Positions 12,240 to 24,859 are shown, numbered from the stretch's first letter. The stretch: DNA of 64,000 bases from Henricia sp. BOLD:AAB3569 (GCA_037783545.1 JBBELK010000514.1:682001-746000); one strand, 5' to 3'. A program made the numbers and translations. The notes: generated from the letters alone by a model not told the origin.

Positions 12240-12780
12240 TGCTCAAGTTTCAAATCAAGTCAAACTGCTTTCCAATCTCAAGTCAAATCAAACTGCTTTA
12301 AAATCGATGCCAAGTCAAGTTAGGCATGTTGATCAAGTCAGGTCTGACGTGAATTTTGGTACATGCACGGTTTATACTAGACTTGATTTCAAGTCTGTAA
12401 CTATAGACCGGTTGGTTCGTAAACCGCAGCAGCGTAGTCGCGAATGGACTGGGAACAAGTCTAATCGACCTCTAGTTACAGACTTGAGAAACCTGTTTCC
12501 GTTTTGTACACGTTCTATGGAGTTTGCTACCAGAATTGGACGTAGAGAGCTGATTGGTCGAAACGCAGGACGACATTAATATTCATGTTACCCCTGCGAA
12601 TTGTTCTATGGCAACTGCGTGATTATATATTACGCGCTATTAATGGATTAATATTGGCGCGAATACAGGTTTCTCAAGTCTCTAAACGGGTACTATTCAT
12701 AACAACGACTGTTGCGTGTGGGGATTATAGGCGTCAGACGGACCAAATATGACTGTTTAGAGACTTGACCTCAAGTATAG
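12240..12780. repeat. CAAGTC-rich region with inverted segments
   Basis: Direct CAAGTCAA motifs (12243-12340) precede inverted AGTCTGTAACTATAGAC / CTAGTTACAGACTT and ACAGGTTTCTCAAGTCTCTA / AGACTTGAGAAACCTGT pairs. Probably nested inverted-repeat elements; exact borders unclear. Confidence 0.5.
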
Positions 12781-13416
12781 GTTTATACCGGCTGTTTAGC
12801 AGTACAATGTAACACCAAAATGGCTGCGATGTTTAGACTCGCCATCCAGTTAGTATAATAGAGATCACTGGTATTACCACCCCGAATATACCAATAGTGT
12901 ATTCTGAATAGTGTATTCTAAAACTAGATTGTAAAATTGTCTAGATATTTGCAAAAATGCTGTACATGTAGTCTTTCGTGGTCTCATTCTCAACTCTCCC
13001 AAACGTGCGTCCTATCATGCCACAGGGACCAGCCTGCTGAATACCAACCATAATCACTCACACCTTCGTGTCATATTGAAATGAGACACCCATACGATTG
13101 ACTCGACCGAAGGCAAAGTGATGGACGGACGCCCCACACAAAGAAACCGTATTAAAATCCATGTTCAACTCTTGCTCATGCAACCTGGCAATATTGTAAG
13201 TACAATTCTATGCCGTTGGAATGATATTAATAGCGTGTCGAGTAACTTGTCAGAAGTTTCCAACATTTCTTTGTGCACCTTTTAACACGCCGGCCTCATC
13301 CATTTTCTTTTAGCATCCGTTTTTTAGCATTGGCCGAGTATACACGATTTTACTTAATGAAGTGTTTGATGCAAATTTCATGCCAAAATTGCGAGACGTC
13401 ATTTGATATACTGATA
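12781..13416. other. No supported gene
   Basis: Nothing recognisable; ordinary AT-rich sequence up to the CACTGTAAAAA element. Confidence 0.55.
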
Positions 13417-13714
13417 CACTGTAAAAAGTGACTGTACATCATGCACGTGATTCTACCAAGCTCATGCACCTGAAGTGCTGCGCTGAGCAATACATACGCC
13501 TCATGGTGAGGCGAGTTTCACCTCATGTTGAGGTGACTGTCACTTCATGTTGAGGCGAGTGTCACCTCATGTGCCTGGTGCGATAGTCAAAGCTTAAATG
13601 TAAAAATTTTAAGTGCGAGAGATGACATTATTTTCAGTAAAAACTGTTTGATTGTCAATCATCTTACACCTCAGGTGCAACACATGCTTCTCAGCACGCT
13701 CTGACCACCACTTC

Positions 13715-15347
13715 CAGGCGCGGATCCAGGGGGGGGCCGAGGGGGCACGTGCCCCCCGGGCAAATTGAGTCCAAAAAAAAAAAAAAAATGGGCGGAAAGG
13801 AAAGGAGGTAAAAGAAAAAAGGGGGTAGGGCAAGTAGTGCACCATTGATGATTCTATGCACATGCGTATTGTATGATGATGCGTGAACATGTAGTGGTAT
13901 CAAAGTGTATACGAAAGCCAAGCCTTTGACTTTCAGGCTTACGATCAGCACTTATATTACACTCCCGTACACCACATTCTAATGCCTGAATAGTTTACGC
14001 TCAGGAGGAGCTTCACCATCAGAACTTATCATGATGCTTGGCATATGGAAACTAGTCAAGTCCAGTATTTCGTGTATATTTTATTTTCATAAGAGCTTCA
14101 GTTATAAAACAAAAACAAGGATGTGAGGTCGATAAAAAAGGATAAGATATTAAAGACGCAGAGGAAAAAATAAAGCCACTATCCAAGGTACACAGCGCAT
14201 ACGATTTGCTTTACTGTCATTATTAAGAAAAGTTAATTTTTCGTGTAAAATTTTTCCAATGACGATTGAAGTGACTTTTTTGTCTTCAAATACATACACT
14301 AGGTACTACCCTAATTGAGTTTGACCATTTTTCGTTTGTTATCGGTAGTCTGTGAAGTCTGGTTTGCTGACCTGATTCCTTAAAGTATATAAATTGTTCT
14401 GTTTCGTCTAAAAAAGGTTCAAGGTATACCTTGTGGAAATTTTTGCCGAGGACAACTTGACGCCAATACACATAGGCCTGCCTACTAATGGTCTATTATG
14501 TCTTGCAGCCGATCTGCCGATGTTTTAACACAGGGCATTAGGGCAAGGAACAGTCTGAAATCAAGTCCTTTTCTTGAACTTTTCAACTGGACTGAATTAA
14601 AACCAAGAAAAAATCCGGAAAAATAAGAAATGATGATGGGTAAAAACTGCATATTAAATGCCAAATTGGGGAGGGAGAAACTTTATAGATTTTTGTCAAC
14701 TTAACCGGGCGAAAATAATGGCTAAAAATAATGGCGAAAATAATTCTTCATACACACAATTCTCAAAACTTTTGCTTAAAAAAGTTGGTTAAAAGTGGCC
14801 AGGAATCGCCTTATATTGCACCACAGAGCATCTAGAATCCAAATTTTCCCGGGGCCCTTAAGCGGGCCCCGGACCCCACGCCGTAAGGGCTTCGCGCTAC
14901 GCCCCCCCCCCCAATTTATCCCTTTTTGTTGTGCCCCTTTTTGTTGTGACTTAAAAAAGTCAGTTAAAAGTGGCCAGGAATCGCCTTAGATTGCACCACA
15001 GAGCATCTAGAATCCAAAATTTCCCGGGGCCCTTAAGCGGGCCCCGGACCCCACGCCGTAAGGGCTTCGCGCTACGCCCAACCCCCCCCCCCCATTTGTC
15101 CCTTTTTGTTGTGCCCCTTTTTGTTGCGCCCCTTTTTGTTGTGCCCCTTTTTGTTGTGACTTAAAAAAGTCAGTTAAAAGTGGCCAGGAATCGCCTTAGA
15201 TTGCACCACAGAGCATCTAGAATCCAAATTTTCTCGGGGCCCTTAAGCGGGCCCCGGACCCCACGCCGTAAGGGCTTCGCGCTACGCGCTCGCATTTGTC
15301 CCTTTTTGTTGTGCCCCCCGTCTACAAAATTCCTGGATCCGCGCCTG
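13715..15347. mobile_element. hAT-like non-autonomous element, 5-bp target duplication
   Basis: The ends CAGGCGCGGATCCAGG and CCTGGATCCGCGCCTG are inverted repeats, flanked by ACTTC on both sides (13710-13714 and 15348-15352). CAG...CTG termini are typical of hAT elements; a 5-bp duplication is known for a hAT subgroup. A second element with nearly the same ends lies at 55792-55959. Three direct repeats of about 175-210 bp fill 14790-15300. Confidence 0.8.
14790..15300. repeat. Three tandem subrepeats in the hAT-like element
   Basis: Copies begin near 14790, 14966 and 15176 with AAAGTGGCCAGGAATCGCC and share a GC-rich segment around GGGGCCCTTAAGCGGGCCCC, itself palindromic. Copies differ in the C-run and in the number of CCTTTTTGTTGTG units, so length changes come from slippage. 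Confidence 0.85.
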
Positions 15348-15965
15348 ACTTCACACACCTGAAGTGACCATTCAATTTTATTTTTTTTATTTTCCGGCCC
15401 CACACGTGCATGAGACACGAGTTAACAAATTAAACAATCACTTGATGCACATGAGGAACAGTGGTTTGATCTACTTGAGCTACTTGGGGTGCTAGTCACT
15501 AACACATCAGGTACCTCATCCATAAGCAGTTACCTGCCTCATGTGTTCATGATTTTGGGACAAAAATGTGCTAGTGAAATTTTTACAGTGTAGCAGTCGG
15601 CTAAAACGGTCAGTGCCAAATCGTGGCAAACGGTTCAGGATTACTTGCATATCCAGAAATCTTTTGAAATATCAATGTTTTAACATAGGGGCGAGCAGTA
15701 AACCGTGGGGACAAGGTTGGTTGGAAGGAATTTCCAATCGTGTTCCCTGGAGTAGTGCTATAAAATGCTGACTGCTGGTTAGACATTTGTCCGACTAATT
15801 GTGTGTTCTAAATATCGTTACACCTGGTTCGCTACACGGAATTGAGGACTTTCAAATTGTCATCGAAAAGGAGGGTTTAAGTGCTTTCTTTTGTGATAAA
15901 ATTTTCAAATGAAAAGGCGCGTGACGCAATACAATGGCTGCCAGTGCTAATTTGAAATTTGTCAA

Positions 15966-16090
15966 TAGACCGTATCAAATAGCTGCCATCTTGTGAGACA
16001 ATTTAAATTGTTCAACGATGTAAGCACAACTATGCATGTCCACAAGGAACAAAGAAACTGCCCCACAAAATGACAGCTGTAAAGAATATA
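15966..16090. mobile_element. Family A MITE, right end eroded
   Basis: TAGACCGTATCAAATAGCTG is clear on the left; the right arm survives as CCCCACAAAATGACAGCTGT. Confidence 0.7.
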
Positions 16091-18174
16091 TCATATTATG
16101 GAAAAAAGTTCTGACACAAAGACCGGTCTGTGGGTTTGCACTAAAATTGAAAAGAAGGATGAAATATATAGAGTCTGTTGCAAATGCACTGGGAAGTGGA
16201 CGAGTTACTTCTTAAAAGGAAACGGAAAAAATAATCTTGAAATTGTACACTTTGGTATTTTCAAATTTCTTTTACTGCTTTATAGGTTTGGCCCGAACTG
16301 ATCAATTTCTTAGTAACGATGTTCTGAAGAACCTGTGTTCAAATAAAGCTTTCAAAAAACACATCGTTTAAATTACTGGGAAACAAGGCAATATACGTCT
16401 AGAACCACCAGACAGTGCACGTACAATTAAGCAAGTAGATCTACATACACCGTATCGGGTTGGAAAATGCTCTCTAATTTACTGGTCGCTGAGAAAACGA
16501 AAGCCCGTATAATTGGTTCGGTTCCCGTATGAGTGCACGCTGGCCAATTTTCCCGCATCTGGTTAAATGAAAACTGACGTTGTCTCATTGGGCGCTCCAT
16601 TTCTGACCAGCCGCAGATATCACTGAAATAACTTAGACAAACCACATTCGGTATAGCAGCTTTCAAATTTGTTATTAATGCTGGGAAGAATTGTCTAGAT
16701 GGGTCGGCAACAAATCGAATTCTGTGTTCTGATTTCGCGGGTTTTCCTGTTTTCGCGTCGTAGTCCACTTTACTCGCATAGCGTGATTTAGAGCAGCGTA
16801 AACTTCTTGTCTACGTGCACCTAACCCTCTATCTTTCCCTATCAGTGATACAAAATAAGCCGTATATTTGATTTACGGTGTACATTTGATTTTATTTCCA
16901 CCTGCAAAATTTGGTCGCGAACAGTGTGGAAGAGCATTCAAGTTTCCGCAGGTATAGCCTGCGGTTGTAATCATGCACAGACAGCTTTTTCATCAGTTAC
17001 TATGCCAACTTAGACCAACTAGACGTTTGTCTGCAGGCAAAAAAAACGCAAAAAGAAATTAAATAAATACAAATTTAAAAAGAGGAATACTGTAAGTTCA
17101 TGTGTAAAATTCGTGACTTTCTTATTTGCCCTATACTTTTACCTCATTCATTGTATCGTCAGTAAAACCAGAACAGCCTATGTCCAAAAAATTCATGTTG
17201 AGAAAAACGAGTTTAAAAGTTTGATTGTAGCTGAAAAATCAAAAACTCTAGCATAAATATAAATCTTATAGATTGATGTTACTTACACCTTGTAAATGTC
17301 GGTGCATGAGCCTCATGTTCCTTGATCCCCTGGGTGGGCAAAAAATTGACATAACCAGTTCTGGTTGAATGTGGCGATAAACAAATTGGTCACTTCAACA
17401 GTTACTTTTGATACCAAAACCGTCTGTGTCCAGCGTGCTTGCAAAAATTGTGTGTAAACGTATGGACATGACCAGTTTTGGCCTAAAATTAATATTGCAT
17501 ATAAGCAATATCGACTTTCCTTGTTCGCCCTCTGTTTTCAATATTGGACACTTCTCGAATAGAAGAAAAATCGTTATACATACTAATAATGGGCTTAACT
17601 CATTTTAGTCAAAAATGGACATAGATGTTCTCGTTTTAAGGGGATGGCATAATAGGCAAGCATCTTATTCACCCTTTTCACTAGCCTTTTAGCAAGGCCT
17701 TATGGCTTTGGGGTTATACTGATTGGTAACATGTGGGACAATTGGGCGTCTCGAGCAGAGTATACAAAGACTAAGGCCATAAGACCTTTTTGAACTACCT
17801 ACTGCTACATTATTCATCACATGCATTGACCCGTACGTGCGAATTCACAACAACATTACCCGAGCCCCACTCTACACGTAAACATTTGAAACCATATCGA
17901 AAACAAACTGTCAACTGAGCTATGAGCCAATGGGCGCTAGAAACCTGTTTTGCACGCGCGCGTATGATGCAGTAATTAACGTACAGTTCCCACAGGATAA
18001 TCCGACCAATCACATCGCCTGCGGCGTTGTGGAATCGTTCATTATCAATGTAGGTATGGCACTTACATTTACTTGGAAATTATCCCATTGAGCGCCATGT
18101 ATTTATACGTTTAAATTTCGCATTGTTTATTACATCAAAGTTTCATACGGAATGACTATTCTTATTAATACATG
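16091..18174. other. No supported gene
   Basis: A 113-codon minus-strand frame (16427-16768) has no recognisable domain and no splice or repeat support. Otherwise AT-rich with GACATAACCAGTTCTGG-like stretches recurring near 17350 and 17465. Confidence 0.55.
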
Positions 18175-18477
18175 AATAGGACGACTGTTTAGTGGTAGAA
18201 AAAGGCATATTAGGACGACCGACCGGGTTAGGACGACCGATAGCCGGTCGTCTTAACGGAGAGTGCTCGAAAAGCATCTTAAAGAGGTCAAAAACCATTT
18301 TTATTAGGTTTGTAACAATTTTTATTAGGTCACAAACCATTTTGGTCAAGGTCGCAAAACATTTTTCTTAGAAATTTAGTTGAAAAAATCAGTGTCAATC
18401 CCGGAGTTTCTTGCCGGAAATTTAGTGGTTTTAGTGGTCACTCACGACATTCTGGCCAAAACGGTCGTCCTATTCGG
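18175..18477. mobile_element. GAATAGGACGAC-ended MITE
   Basis: GAATAGGACGACTGTTT and its approximate inverse AAACGGTCGTCCTATTC bound about 300 bp. The centre has three direct repeats of a CATTTTTATTAGGT-like motif and an inverted GACCGATAGCCGGTC. Confidence 0.7.
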
Positions 18478-18829
18478 GGAAAGGCAGGTATATATATAAT
18501 TTTTCTTTCATTTGATTTATTTGCTGTTTAATTTACTCAGTGAATTCAATAGCGGACCTCCTGCGTTTGTAGATGAGCCAACGACACAATTTTCATGGGG
18601 TGACCTGCACGACATCATGGTATTGTACAGTTTGTGACTTCCTGATTTCTGCCGACCAAAAACTGTAACAGAGTATAAAGAAAAACATAAGAATTTGTCG
18701 CAGATCGAAAAAGGCCGAATTAATGAGCTACTCGGCGTGTGTAGACTCTAATCAAGCCACCAGATCGCCCAAATTCACAAGGCCTCGTCAAAAGATGTTA
18801 GCGCTAATACCTTAAATGCATTTCAAAAT

Positions 18830-19195
18830 TAGATTTTTCGACAACGCTTTCATGAAGTAGAAAACATCCAAATAGTCACGAAACAAGTCCAAGGCTTGTC
18901 CAAGCAAAACCATCATAGTCGCCGCAGTTCAATGGGAAAACCTCATTTGTCATTCTGTACAAATTAATTCGGATCAAGGTCGGAACTTTGATGTTCTGGT
19001 CGTCCAAGACCTTTGTAAACTGTGCAGTATCGAAAAAGTAATGCACACCGCCATGTACGTACCATCCACAGGGAAACGAACTCATCGAAAGGTTTAACTG
19101 GACCCTACTGAACATGCTGAAACATTGAAACAAAAACAAAAACAGAAGTAATACGTTAGAGTTATGGCCCATGTCTGTAACGCCACTCGCAACGA
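18830..19195 (+). mobile_element. Ty3/gypsy integrase fossil
   Basis: A third integrase-core remnant, similar to the one at 11340-12050 over its conserved parts, broken and old, without LTRs. Confidence 0.65.
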
Positions 19196-19374
19196 GTTAG
19201 ATATTTCCACTGTATCATAACTGGGTCGTCTAGCGCACCAAACTCAAGACCTGGGTTAATTCTTCAGGTACCGTGTCTTCAAAACCAGACCTGCCCATCA
19301 AACCACTGTAGGGGAAACAATTCAGCTCCTTTGATTAAAATAGTTTTGGTAAGCGTGATGTCACCAACGTTTGA

Positions 19375-19520
19375 CGTAGGTAAAATATTTACATCATTTG
19401 CAGTGGGCCAAAAGTTTACTTCATGAGTTGACAAGAAAAATATTTGTGGCTGAGATTTCTACAAGGCAGTTTATCAAAATTATTCTTTAGTAATGTAACG
19501 CTGCTGTTCATAAAAAAAGT
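19375..19520 (+). mobile_element. Family G MITE fragment
   Basis: The two ends are present (TACATCATTTGCAGTGGGCC and GGCAGTTTATCAAAATTATT) but the middle is deleted. Two further fragments lie at 44178-44280 and 46913-46975. Confidence 0.65.
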
Positions 19521-20192
19521 CTACAAATGATGCGATTGCCGTTAAGACATGTCTTTATCACCCGTTTAAGACCAACCATTTTACATGTTTCCAACCCTCT
19601 CGTGTGTTTATAATTTTTTTTTTAAACTGTCTGCAAAAAATTAATACAGAAGCTGTCTTTAAATCACTCACTAATTGGCAAAAACTGTTGAACAGATACC
19701 ATCGATTGTTGGGATGGGCCTGGCATATTACGTGAAACCTTCGCGCGGCATTAGGGTGTATTTACCAACGACCGCGTCTTGTCAACAATCCGCTATACTG
19801 GCAGCGGAAGCAGTCCCCGCACGCAACGCCTTTTGTTGAGGCCTCCGCGACTTCCTGGTAATTTCCAGAGCCATTTTGTGCTCCAAAAGCTTAAAGTTTG
19901 CTGTGACTTGCAAAACAAACAGTCAAAGCGCAAAGATTATTTTGTGAAAAGAAGCGTTTTTTATTGGCGTCTTCGCGAATCGATACGAGGGGAAAAACCT
20001 CTGTAAATCCGAGTAGCGCAGTCTATATAGTTAAAGGTAAATCGTCAAGTCTTAAGACCGGTTTCATTTTAAAAAGAAAATCTGAAACTAATACAAAAGT
20101 ATTGACTTTCGTATGAGCTACCAATGAAAATTAATCGAACTTTCGGGACATTATAAGGCTGCGTCTTATTTATATGGCCACGTCTGGAAATT
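19521..20192. other. No supported gene
   Basis: Nothing recognisable on either strand. Confidence 0.55.
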
Positions 20193-20482
20193 TGCCGTTT
20201 GTGTGTAACATTTACATATGGCTGGCGCCCAGAATTCTTCACTTTCAAATGGAGGTAAAGAAAGTCTACATGCTATATACTGTTGGTATACGTCATTCAG
20301 TCTGGTTGCTTTATGACATTCTTTTCCTACGTTGAACATGGTATTTATTCTGCACTTCACACCTGCCGCGTGCACCACATAGCAACAAAAGATTAGTATG
20401 GTCAAATGGATACTAAATGTGCATGTGAAAGGAAATACGTCAATACACCAGACGCTATTTATGTGAAACACGTAATGGCTAA
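20193..20482 (+). mobile_element. Family D MITE
   Basis: GCCGTTTGTGTGTAACATTT to GTGAAACACGTAATGGCTAA with all landmarks in order. Confidence 0.8.
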
Positions 20483-21107
20483 TTGGAGTAAAGACACACC
20501 TACATGTATATGTCCTAACCCTTATCATTGCCTTTTGTTGGTGAATTTGTGTATAGCATTCCATGGATGTTTAAGACACAGTATAGAAACGTTGCAACTA
20601 CTATGTCATATATCATATGTTGAAATAATTGCTACGGACCAGCATTCCGTTTGCGCTTATTAATCCAGTTAGAGTTCTGGAGAAATGACAATAAAAGCAA
20701 ATTTAAAGGACACTTTGAGCGAGAACCGTAAACAAAATGTTACTGTCGACGAAATATGACGGTAATGGGATGACAAAAATCCAAGGAACGAACAGAATAA
20801 GACCAAAACAAGGACAACAAACTAATTACAGACATACATACAATAAAGAAGAGAAATGGTATTATTAGATTATAGTATTGAAAAATCATCATGATGAAAA
20901 AGAATGTGTCTGACGTCAGGGACCCGGCGCAAAACCTTTTTTGAAAAGAAAAAGGATGTTGGTTTTCACGGAAATTCACAGATTATACCATTTATTCCAT
21001 TTTGTTTGTGAATTTTTTGGTGCGCTGTTTAAATGGAAAAAAATTGTAATGTTTCCATAGTGCTGAAATTCTTCACCTTTCATTTACATTTATTTTTGAA
21101 GGCTCGT

Positions 21108-21330
21108 TAGCCTTCTTGAAGTATGGTGGAACAAAAGGGGAAGGCGTTTTTGTTTTGGGTGTGGATTTATTTTTTCCTCAAAAACCTGCTTTACCTGTTG
21201 TAATTATGTTACAAAGACAGTTTATGAATAAAATAAATAAGTATACAAAGTGAAAAATACAGTTATTTTATACACAAATCAATTCCTCTTATTGTGTCTG
21301 CCTTAAAAATCACCCGCAAACGATATGGCA
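21108..21330 (+). mobile_element. Family E MITE, diverged left part
   Basis: TTAGCCTTCTTGAAGTATGG then AAAAGGGGAAGGCG; the interior drifts into AT-rich sequence. Confidence 0.5.
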
Positions 21331-21817
21331 TTTAATTAATAGTGAGCCAGCCAAAATGGAAAAGTACACTTTGGACAGCATTTGTGTCAATAGTTGGCAG
21401 CCACTTTAGATAGGTTAGTTCCAGGATGGGATGAAAATGCAGGTAGATGCCATTCCTGATTTTGACCCTAAAGATAATTTTTAAGGTCAAAGGTCAGATA
21501 TGAGTAAAATGCATAATGCACAATGGCATTAATAATTCAATCATTATAGTGTGGATTCACACTGAGCCTTTCCGCGCGTAAATGCGACGCGCGTTGTTTT
21601 GAGAAAAGCGGCGTAGGGGGGAATTTGGAGTGAAATGACGCACTGAAAACCACAGATTCCCCAAAACGTTTCCGCTCAAGTCGATCCTGTGGTTTTCAGT
21701 GCAACTTTTACTCCAAAATCCCTTCAGACCGGTTTTTCTCAATGCGACGCTAAGTGTGACGTGCGTACAATACAGTGTTAATAATTACGTCGGTTAAAAG
21801 GGCAAAAACAACCTTAC

Positions 21818-22171
21818 TTAAAGGAGCATGACCAGAGTTTCTGGAAAATAGTTTTCGATGTAACTTACCAATATTATCAAGTAACTTCCATACACGCCTC
21901 CCATGTCCAAAAAACCCGAAAACATTCGCGATTTCCAGTAAAAATTTGAACAAAACTATCGAGTCGGCTTTCAGTGGATAAACGTTGATACTGGAAAATT
22001 AGTTTACAAATAATCGGTGGATTTTCGAGATATCCTCGGAAATATGCGGCCTAGAAGCGCGGGAGTTTCAGTTTCGTAATCAGAAAAATATAACGGATGT
22101 TATGATATAAAAATTTCATGACCCATAAGGTAAGTCCCGGGGGGTTATGTGATCTGGTCACACTCCTTTAA
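21818..22171 (-). mobile_element. Family C MITE, old diverged copy
   Basis: TTAAAGGAGCATGACCAGAG at the left and GATCTGGTCACACTCCTTTAA at the right are inverted ends; the interior is substantially diverged from other copies, so this insertion is older. Confidence 0.7.
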
Positions 22172-22665
22172 CAGTGCGTACAATACCTTTAGATATTGAA
22201 AAGAATCTAAAAGAAAGATTTCACGGGGCGAATAAGTGGTTTTCAGACGTCACAACGGCAAAATATTTATTTAAAACGCAGCAGACGACCATCGACCACC
22301 AACCTTTTTCCCGCCAGAATCAGGAAATGAACGTTTGTAGACGGAAGGCGGACTGCCGCGTGCTAACTTGAATTGTATCTTCTGTCCACAATCTACGCGC
22401 TCGGGTTCTTTCATTTCGAGCGCCGAAAAAAATTGGAAGCATTTTTTGTTGTTTTAGTCGATTGAAATGGAAGAAAATCAGACGCTTAAGCCAGAGAGTG
22501 CTACAAAAGAGCCAGTGTAAATATTGGGGATCACAGAATACAGCAGACATCTTCTATTTTGGAAGAGCATAATTTTTTTTTTTTGTCAAAGTCTACCACC
22601 ATAGTGACTTTATTTTTTCCATTAGTATTTCGTCAGTTCCATGGCCAAGGCTGCATAGGGTTTAA

Positions 22666-22796
22666 AGACTGGCTCGTCAGCAATGCGCGCGCGCCAAATT
22701 CATGCTAGGAAATACGCAGCTCCACAGCAAAGGCAAGGAGCTGCGTATTTCGTGGCACGAATTTGGCGCGCGCGCATTGCTGACGAGCCTGTGCCT
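22666..22796. mobile_element. GCGCGCGC palindromic MITE (family J)
   Basis: 131-bp palindrome between TTAA sites, related to 48172-48305, with GCTCGTCAGCAATGCGCGCG and its inverse as arms. A remnant of one arm lies at 9213-9240, directly after TTAA. Confidence 0.85.
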
Positions 22797-22944
22797 TTAA
22801 TACAGTACTTGTTTGTCGATGGAAAGACATGCGATTTGTTTGCGTGGGTGTTTGTAAATCGGTAATGTTCTGACCTCCTACGCGTTTATCGATGGACTTA
22901 CTGCTTGTATCAAGACACTGTATAACAGAAGGTTTCGTCGGTTT

Positions 22945-23005
22945 CCTTTGGTGGGGTTCTAACCCACGATCTCCCACTCGTTGGTGCATCATTATCTAGC
23001 CACAA
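22945..23005 (-). repeat. tRNA-derived SINE head
   Basis: On the minus strand TGGCTAGATAATGATGCACC and GTGGGTTAGAACCCCACC sit where A and B boxes would be. Confidence 0.55.
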
Positions 23006-23085
23006 CAAGTGCATGCTACTGAGAGGTTTCGCCCAAAGTCAAAGTATAAGTGAGATGAATGTCAAAATTACAATAGATAAAAGCT

Positions 23086-23370
23086 TAAAGGCCGATTTTA
23101 TCATTTAAACTTTTTTTAAACGAATTCCAGAAACAACAGCATTACATAACTAAATTCAAGAATAATGTTAATAAACCACCGGATATATTTCAGCTAGATG
23201 CAGCGTAATACTTTAGAAAACGATTTTAAAAAGTTGGCAATTTCGCCCACAATGGTAATATACCATTTTACATGCAAAAGGCGTTTGTTACCATAGCTAT
23301 CAACACTTTAGTCGGTATTTTCTTGTCAACTCATGAAGTAAAATTTTGGGTCACTGCAAAAGATCACAAA
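23086..23370 (-). mobile_element. Family G MITE, internally deleted
   Basis: Reverse copy from TTAAAGGCCGATTTTATCA to TTTTGGGTCACTGCAAAA. The middle of the family is shortened compared with the copy at 921. Confidence 0.7.
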
Positions 23371-23411
23371 AAAATGATCTGAACACACTCCTTATAATAT
23401 GGAGTAAGGTA

Positions 23412-23647
23412 CAGTTGAAGTCAGAAGTATAAATACAACTGTATGCATGCAAGTGTTAAAACTGGTGTGCATACACCATTTTTGTAAAAAAAAAATGTAC
23501 TAAATTCTTGCTTTGTGGAATTCCTTACATGCAGTATTAAAACATAGCTTGTACACCTTGCAATGGTTCGGGTAGTCCTGTTTACCATTTTGGGTGATGA
23601 TGGTACATGTAGTGGTGTACATGTATTTATACTTCTGACTTCAACTG
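23412..23647. mobile_element. Tc1/mariner-type MITE with Sleeping-Beauty-like ends
   Basis: The ends CAGTTGAAGTCAGAAGTATA are inverted and flanked by TA. They closely resemble the known fish Tc1/Sleeping Beauty terminus (CAGTTGAAGTCGGAAG). The 236-bp interior has inverted TGCATACACC-like stretches and no transposase. Confidence 0.85.
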
Positions 23648-23988
23648 TATGTCAAAAAGGCCACTGGTTCAAAACCCCGCACGCTATATCTGACAAAATA
23701 ATTGACTTCCGACCACCGTCCCGACACGGAGACGAGGTCTATTATTTCCCTGATCCCCATTATCCATCAATTTGACATGAATCCCCGGGATAGGCTTTCT
23801 CCCCTTCTAGGGATTAGTGAAATCTCGAACCGGTCTGAGAAGATACTCAATCATAGCGTCATTAAATGGAAATACTCGGCGGTGTCATGGACGTTATTGC
23901 CTTCTGTCGCAAATTTGCAGATAAGTCAATGAAAGAGCATGCTATTTTCATCCCATCTCCGTTCTTAAAATCTATTAACGGTTCGCTT

Positions 23989-24317
23989 TTAAAGGAATTG
24001 ACCAGATCACTTTCTTACGCTCCCATTTACCTCACAAGTGATGAGATTTTGATACCATATCATGTGTCATATTTTTCTTATTACCATTTTGAAATTTTGC
24101 GCCCTCAACCCGTATAATTGTTTTCAAGGGTATCGTCAAAACCACCGAAGTATAAAGCACTGAAATGATTACATCAACATTTTTGCTTCCACATCCAAAT
24201 TTGATATTGCAAATTTACTTGTTTTCTTCCCATGGAAAGTATTTTGGGGAGGTATTTTTTGTTATGATTGTTATAGGTTAGAACAAAATCCAAATATCTC
24301 GGAACAAGCTTCTTTAA
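23989..24317 (+). mobile_element. Family C MITE, diverged
   Basis: Starts TTAAAGGAATTGACCAGATCAC and keeps the internal landmarks of the family (ATTTTGATACCATATCAT, TCCACATCCAAATTTG), ending near AGCTTCTTTAAA. More diverged than the copy at 47815. Confidence 0.75.
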
Positions 24318-24433
24318 ATGTATGTGCAATCGATTTCGGGAAAGACCAAAGTGTTTTTGAGAAACAAAATGGTTGCCTGTTTCTCAAAAACCTAAGTCAC
24401 ACGCAATAAAAAGACTGAATGTACGTTAATTAA

Positions 24434-24495
24434 CCCTAATTCCCTAGAATGTGTGTAAAATCATATTGATTTTGGAGGATTGAAGAGTGTTAGGG
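24434..24495. mobile_element. 62-bp mini-MITE (family K)
   Basis: CCCTAATTCCC...GTGTTAGGG between TTAA at 24430-24433 and 24496-24499. The second TTAA also starts the family C copy that follows. The CCCTAA/TTAGGG ends are not a telomere repeat. Confidence 0.7.
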
Positions 24496-24499
24496 TTAA

Positions 24500-24842
24500 A
24501 GGGGATTGTTCAGATTTTTCCAGAAAATGGACTTCGTTCTAACCTAAACTCACATAAAATACCTCCCAAAAATACTATCCAGGGAAAGAAGACAGAAAAT
24601 TTGCAATCTCCAATTAGGATGTGGAAGCAAAAAGGGTTAAGGTGTAATACTGCACTGCTTTATGTAACCGGATGAATAATTATTCATCGGTGTTTTTTTT
24701 ACGAAATATGTGGATTGGGAGCGCGAGATTTCAGAATGGTAATGCGAAAAATATGACAAATGATATGGTATCAAAATTTCAACACCCATGGGAAAAATGG
24801 GGGTGGGTGTCAAAATCTGATCTGGAAACGCTCCAATTGAAA
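24500..24842 (-). mobile_element. Family C MITE, reverse orientation
   Basis: Reverse copy beginning AGGGGATTGTTCAGATTTTTC after the TTAA shared with the family K element. It retains TTTGCAATCTCCAATTAGGA and CACCCATGGG and ends near AACGCTCCAATTG. Confidence 0.75.
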
Positions 24843-24859
24843 TTGGGACTTTCACACGA

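Larger units (their letters stand above)
13417..15590. mobile_element. CACTGTAAAAA-ended element with TA duplication, split by a hAT-like insert
   Basis: The termini are CACTGTAAAAA at 13417 and its inverse ending at 15590, flanked by TA on both sides. The left arm has tandem-like CACCTCATG/GAGGCGAGT motifs (13490-13575); the right arm has related CTCATG motifs. Without the 1.6-kb insert the element is about 535 bp, with no coding capacity. Confidence 0.65.

Noticed and set aside
12127-12579. Glycine-rich 150-codon frame
   Set aside because: Created by the poly-G tract; no signal peptide or conserved sequence.
16427-16768. 113-codon minus-strand frame
   Set aside because: No recognisable domain, no splice support and ordinary composition.
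24434-24495. CCCTAA / TTAGGG as telomeric sequence
   Set aside because: Only single motifs at the ends of a 62-bp inverted-repeat element; no tandem array.
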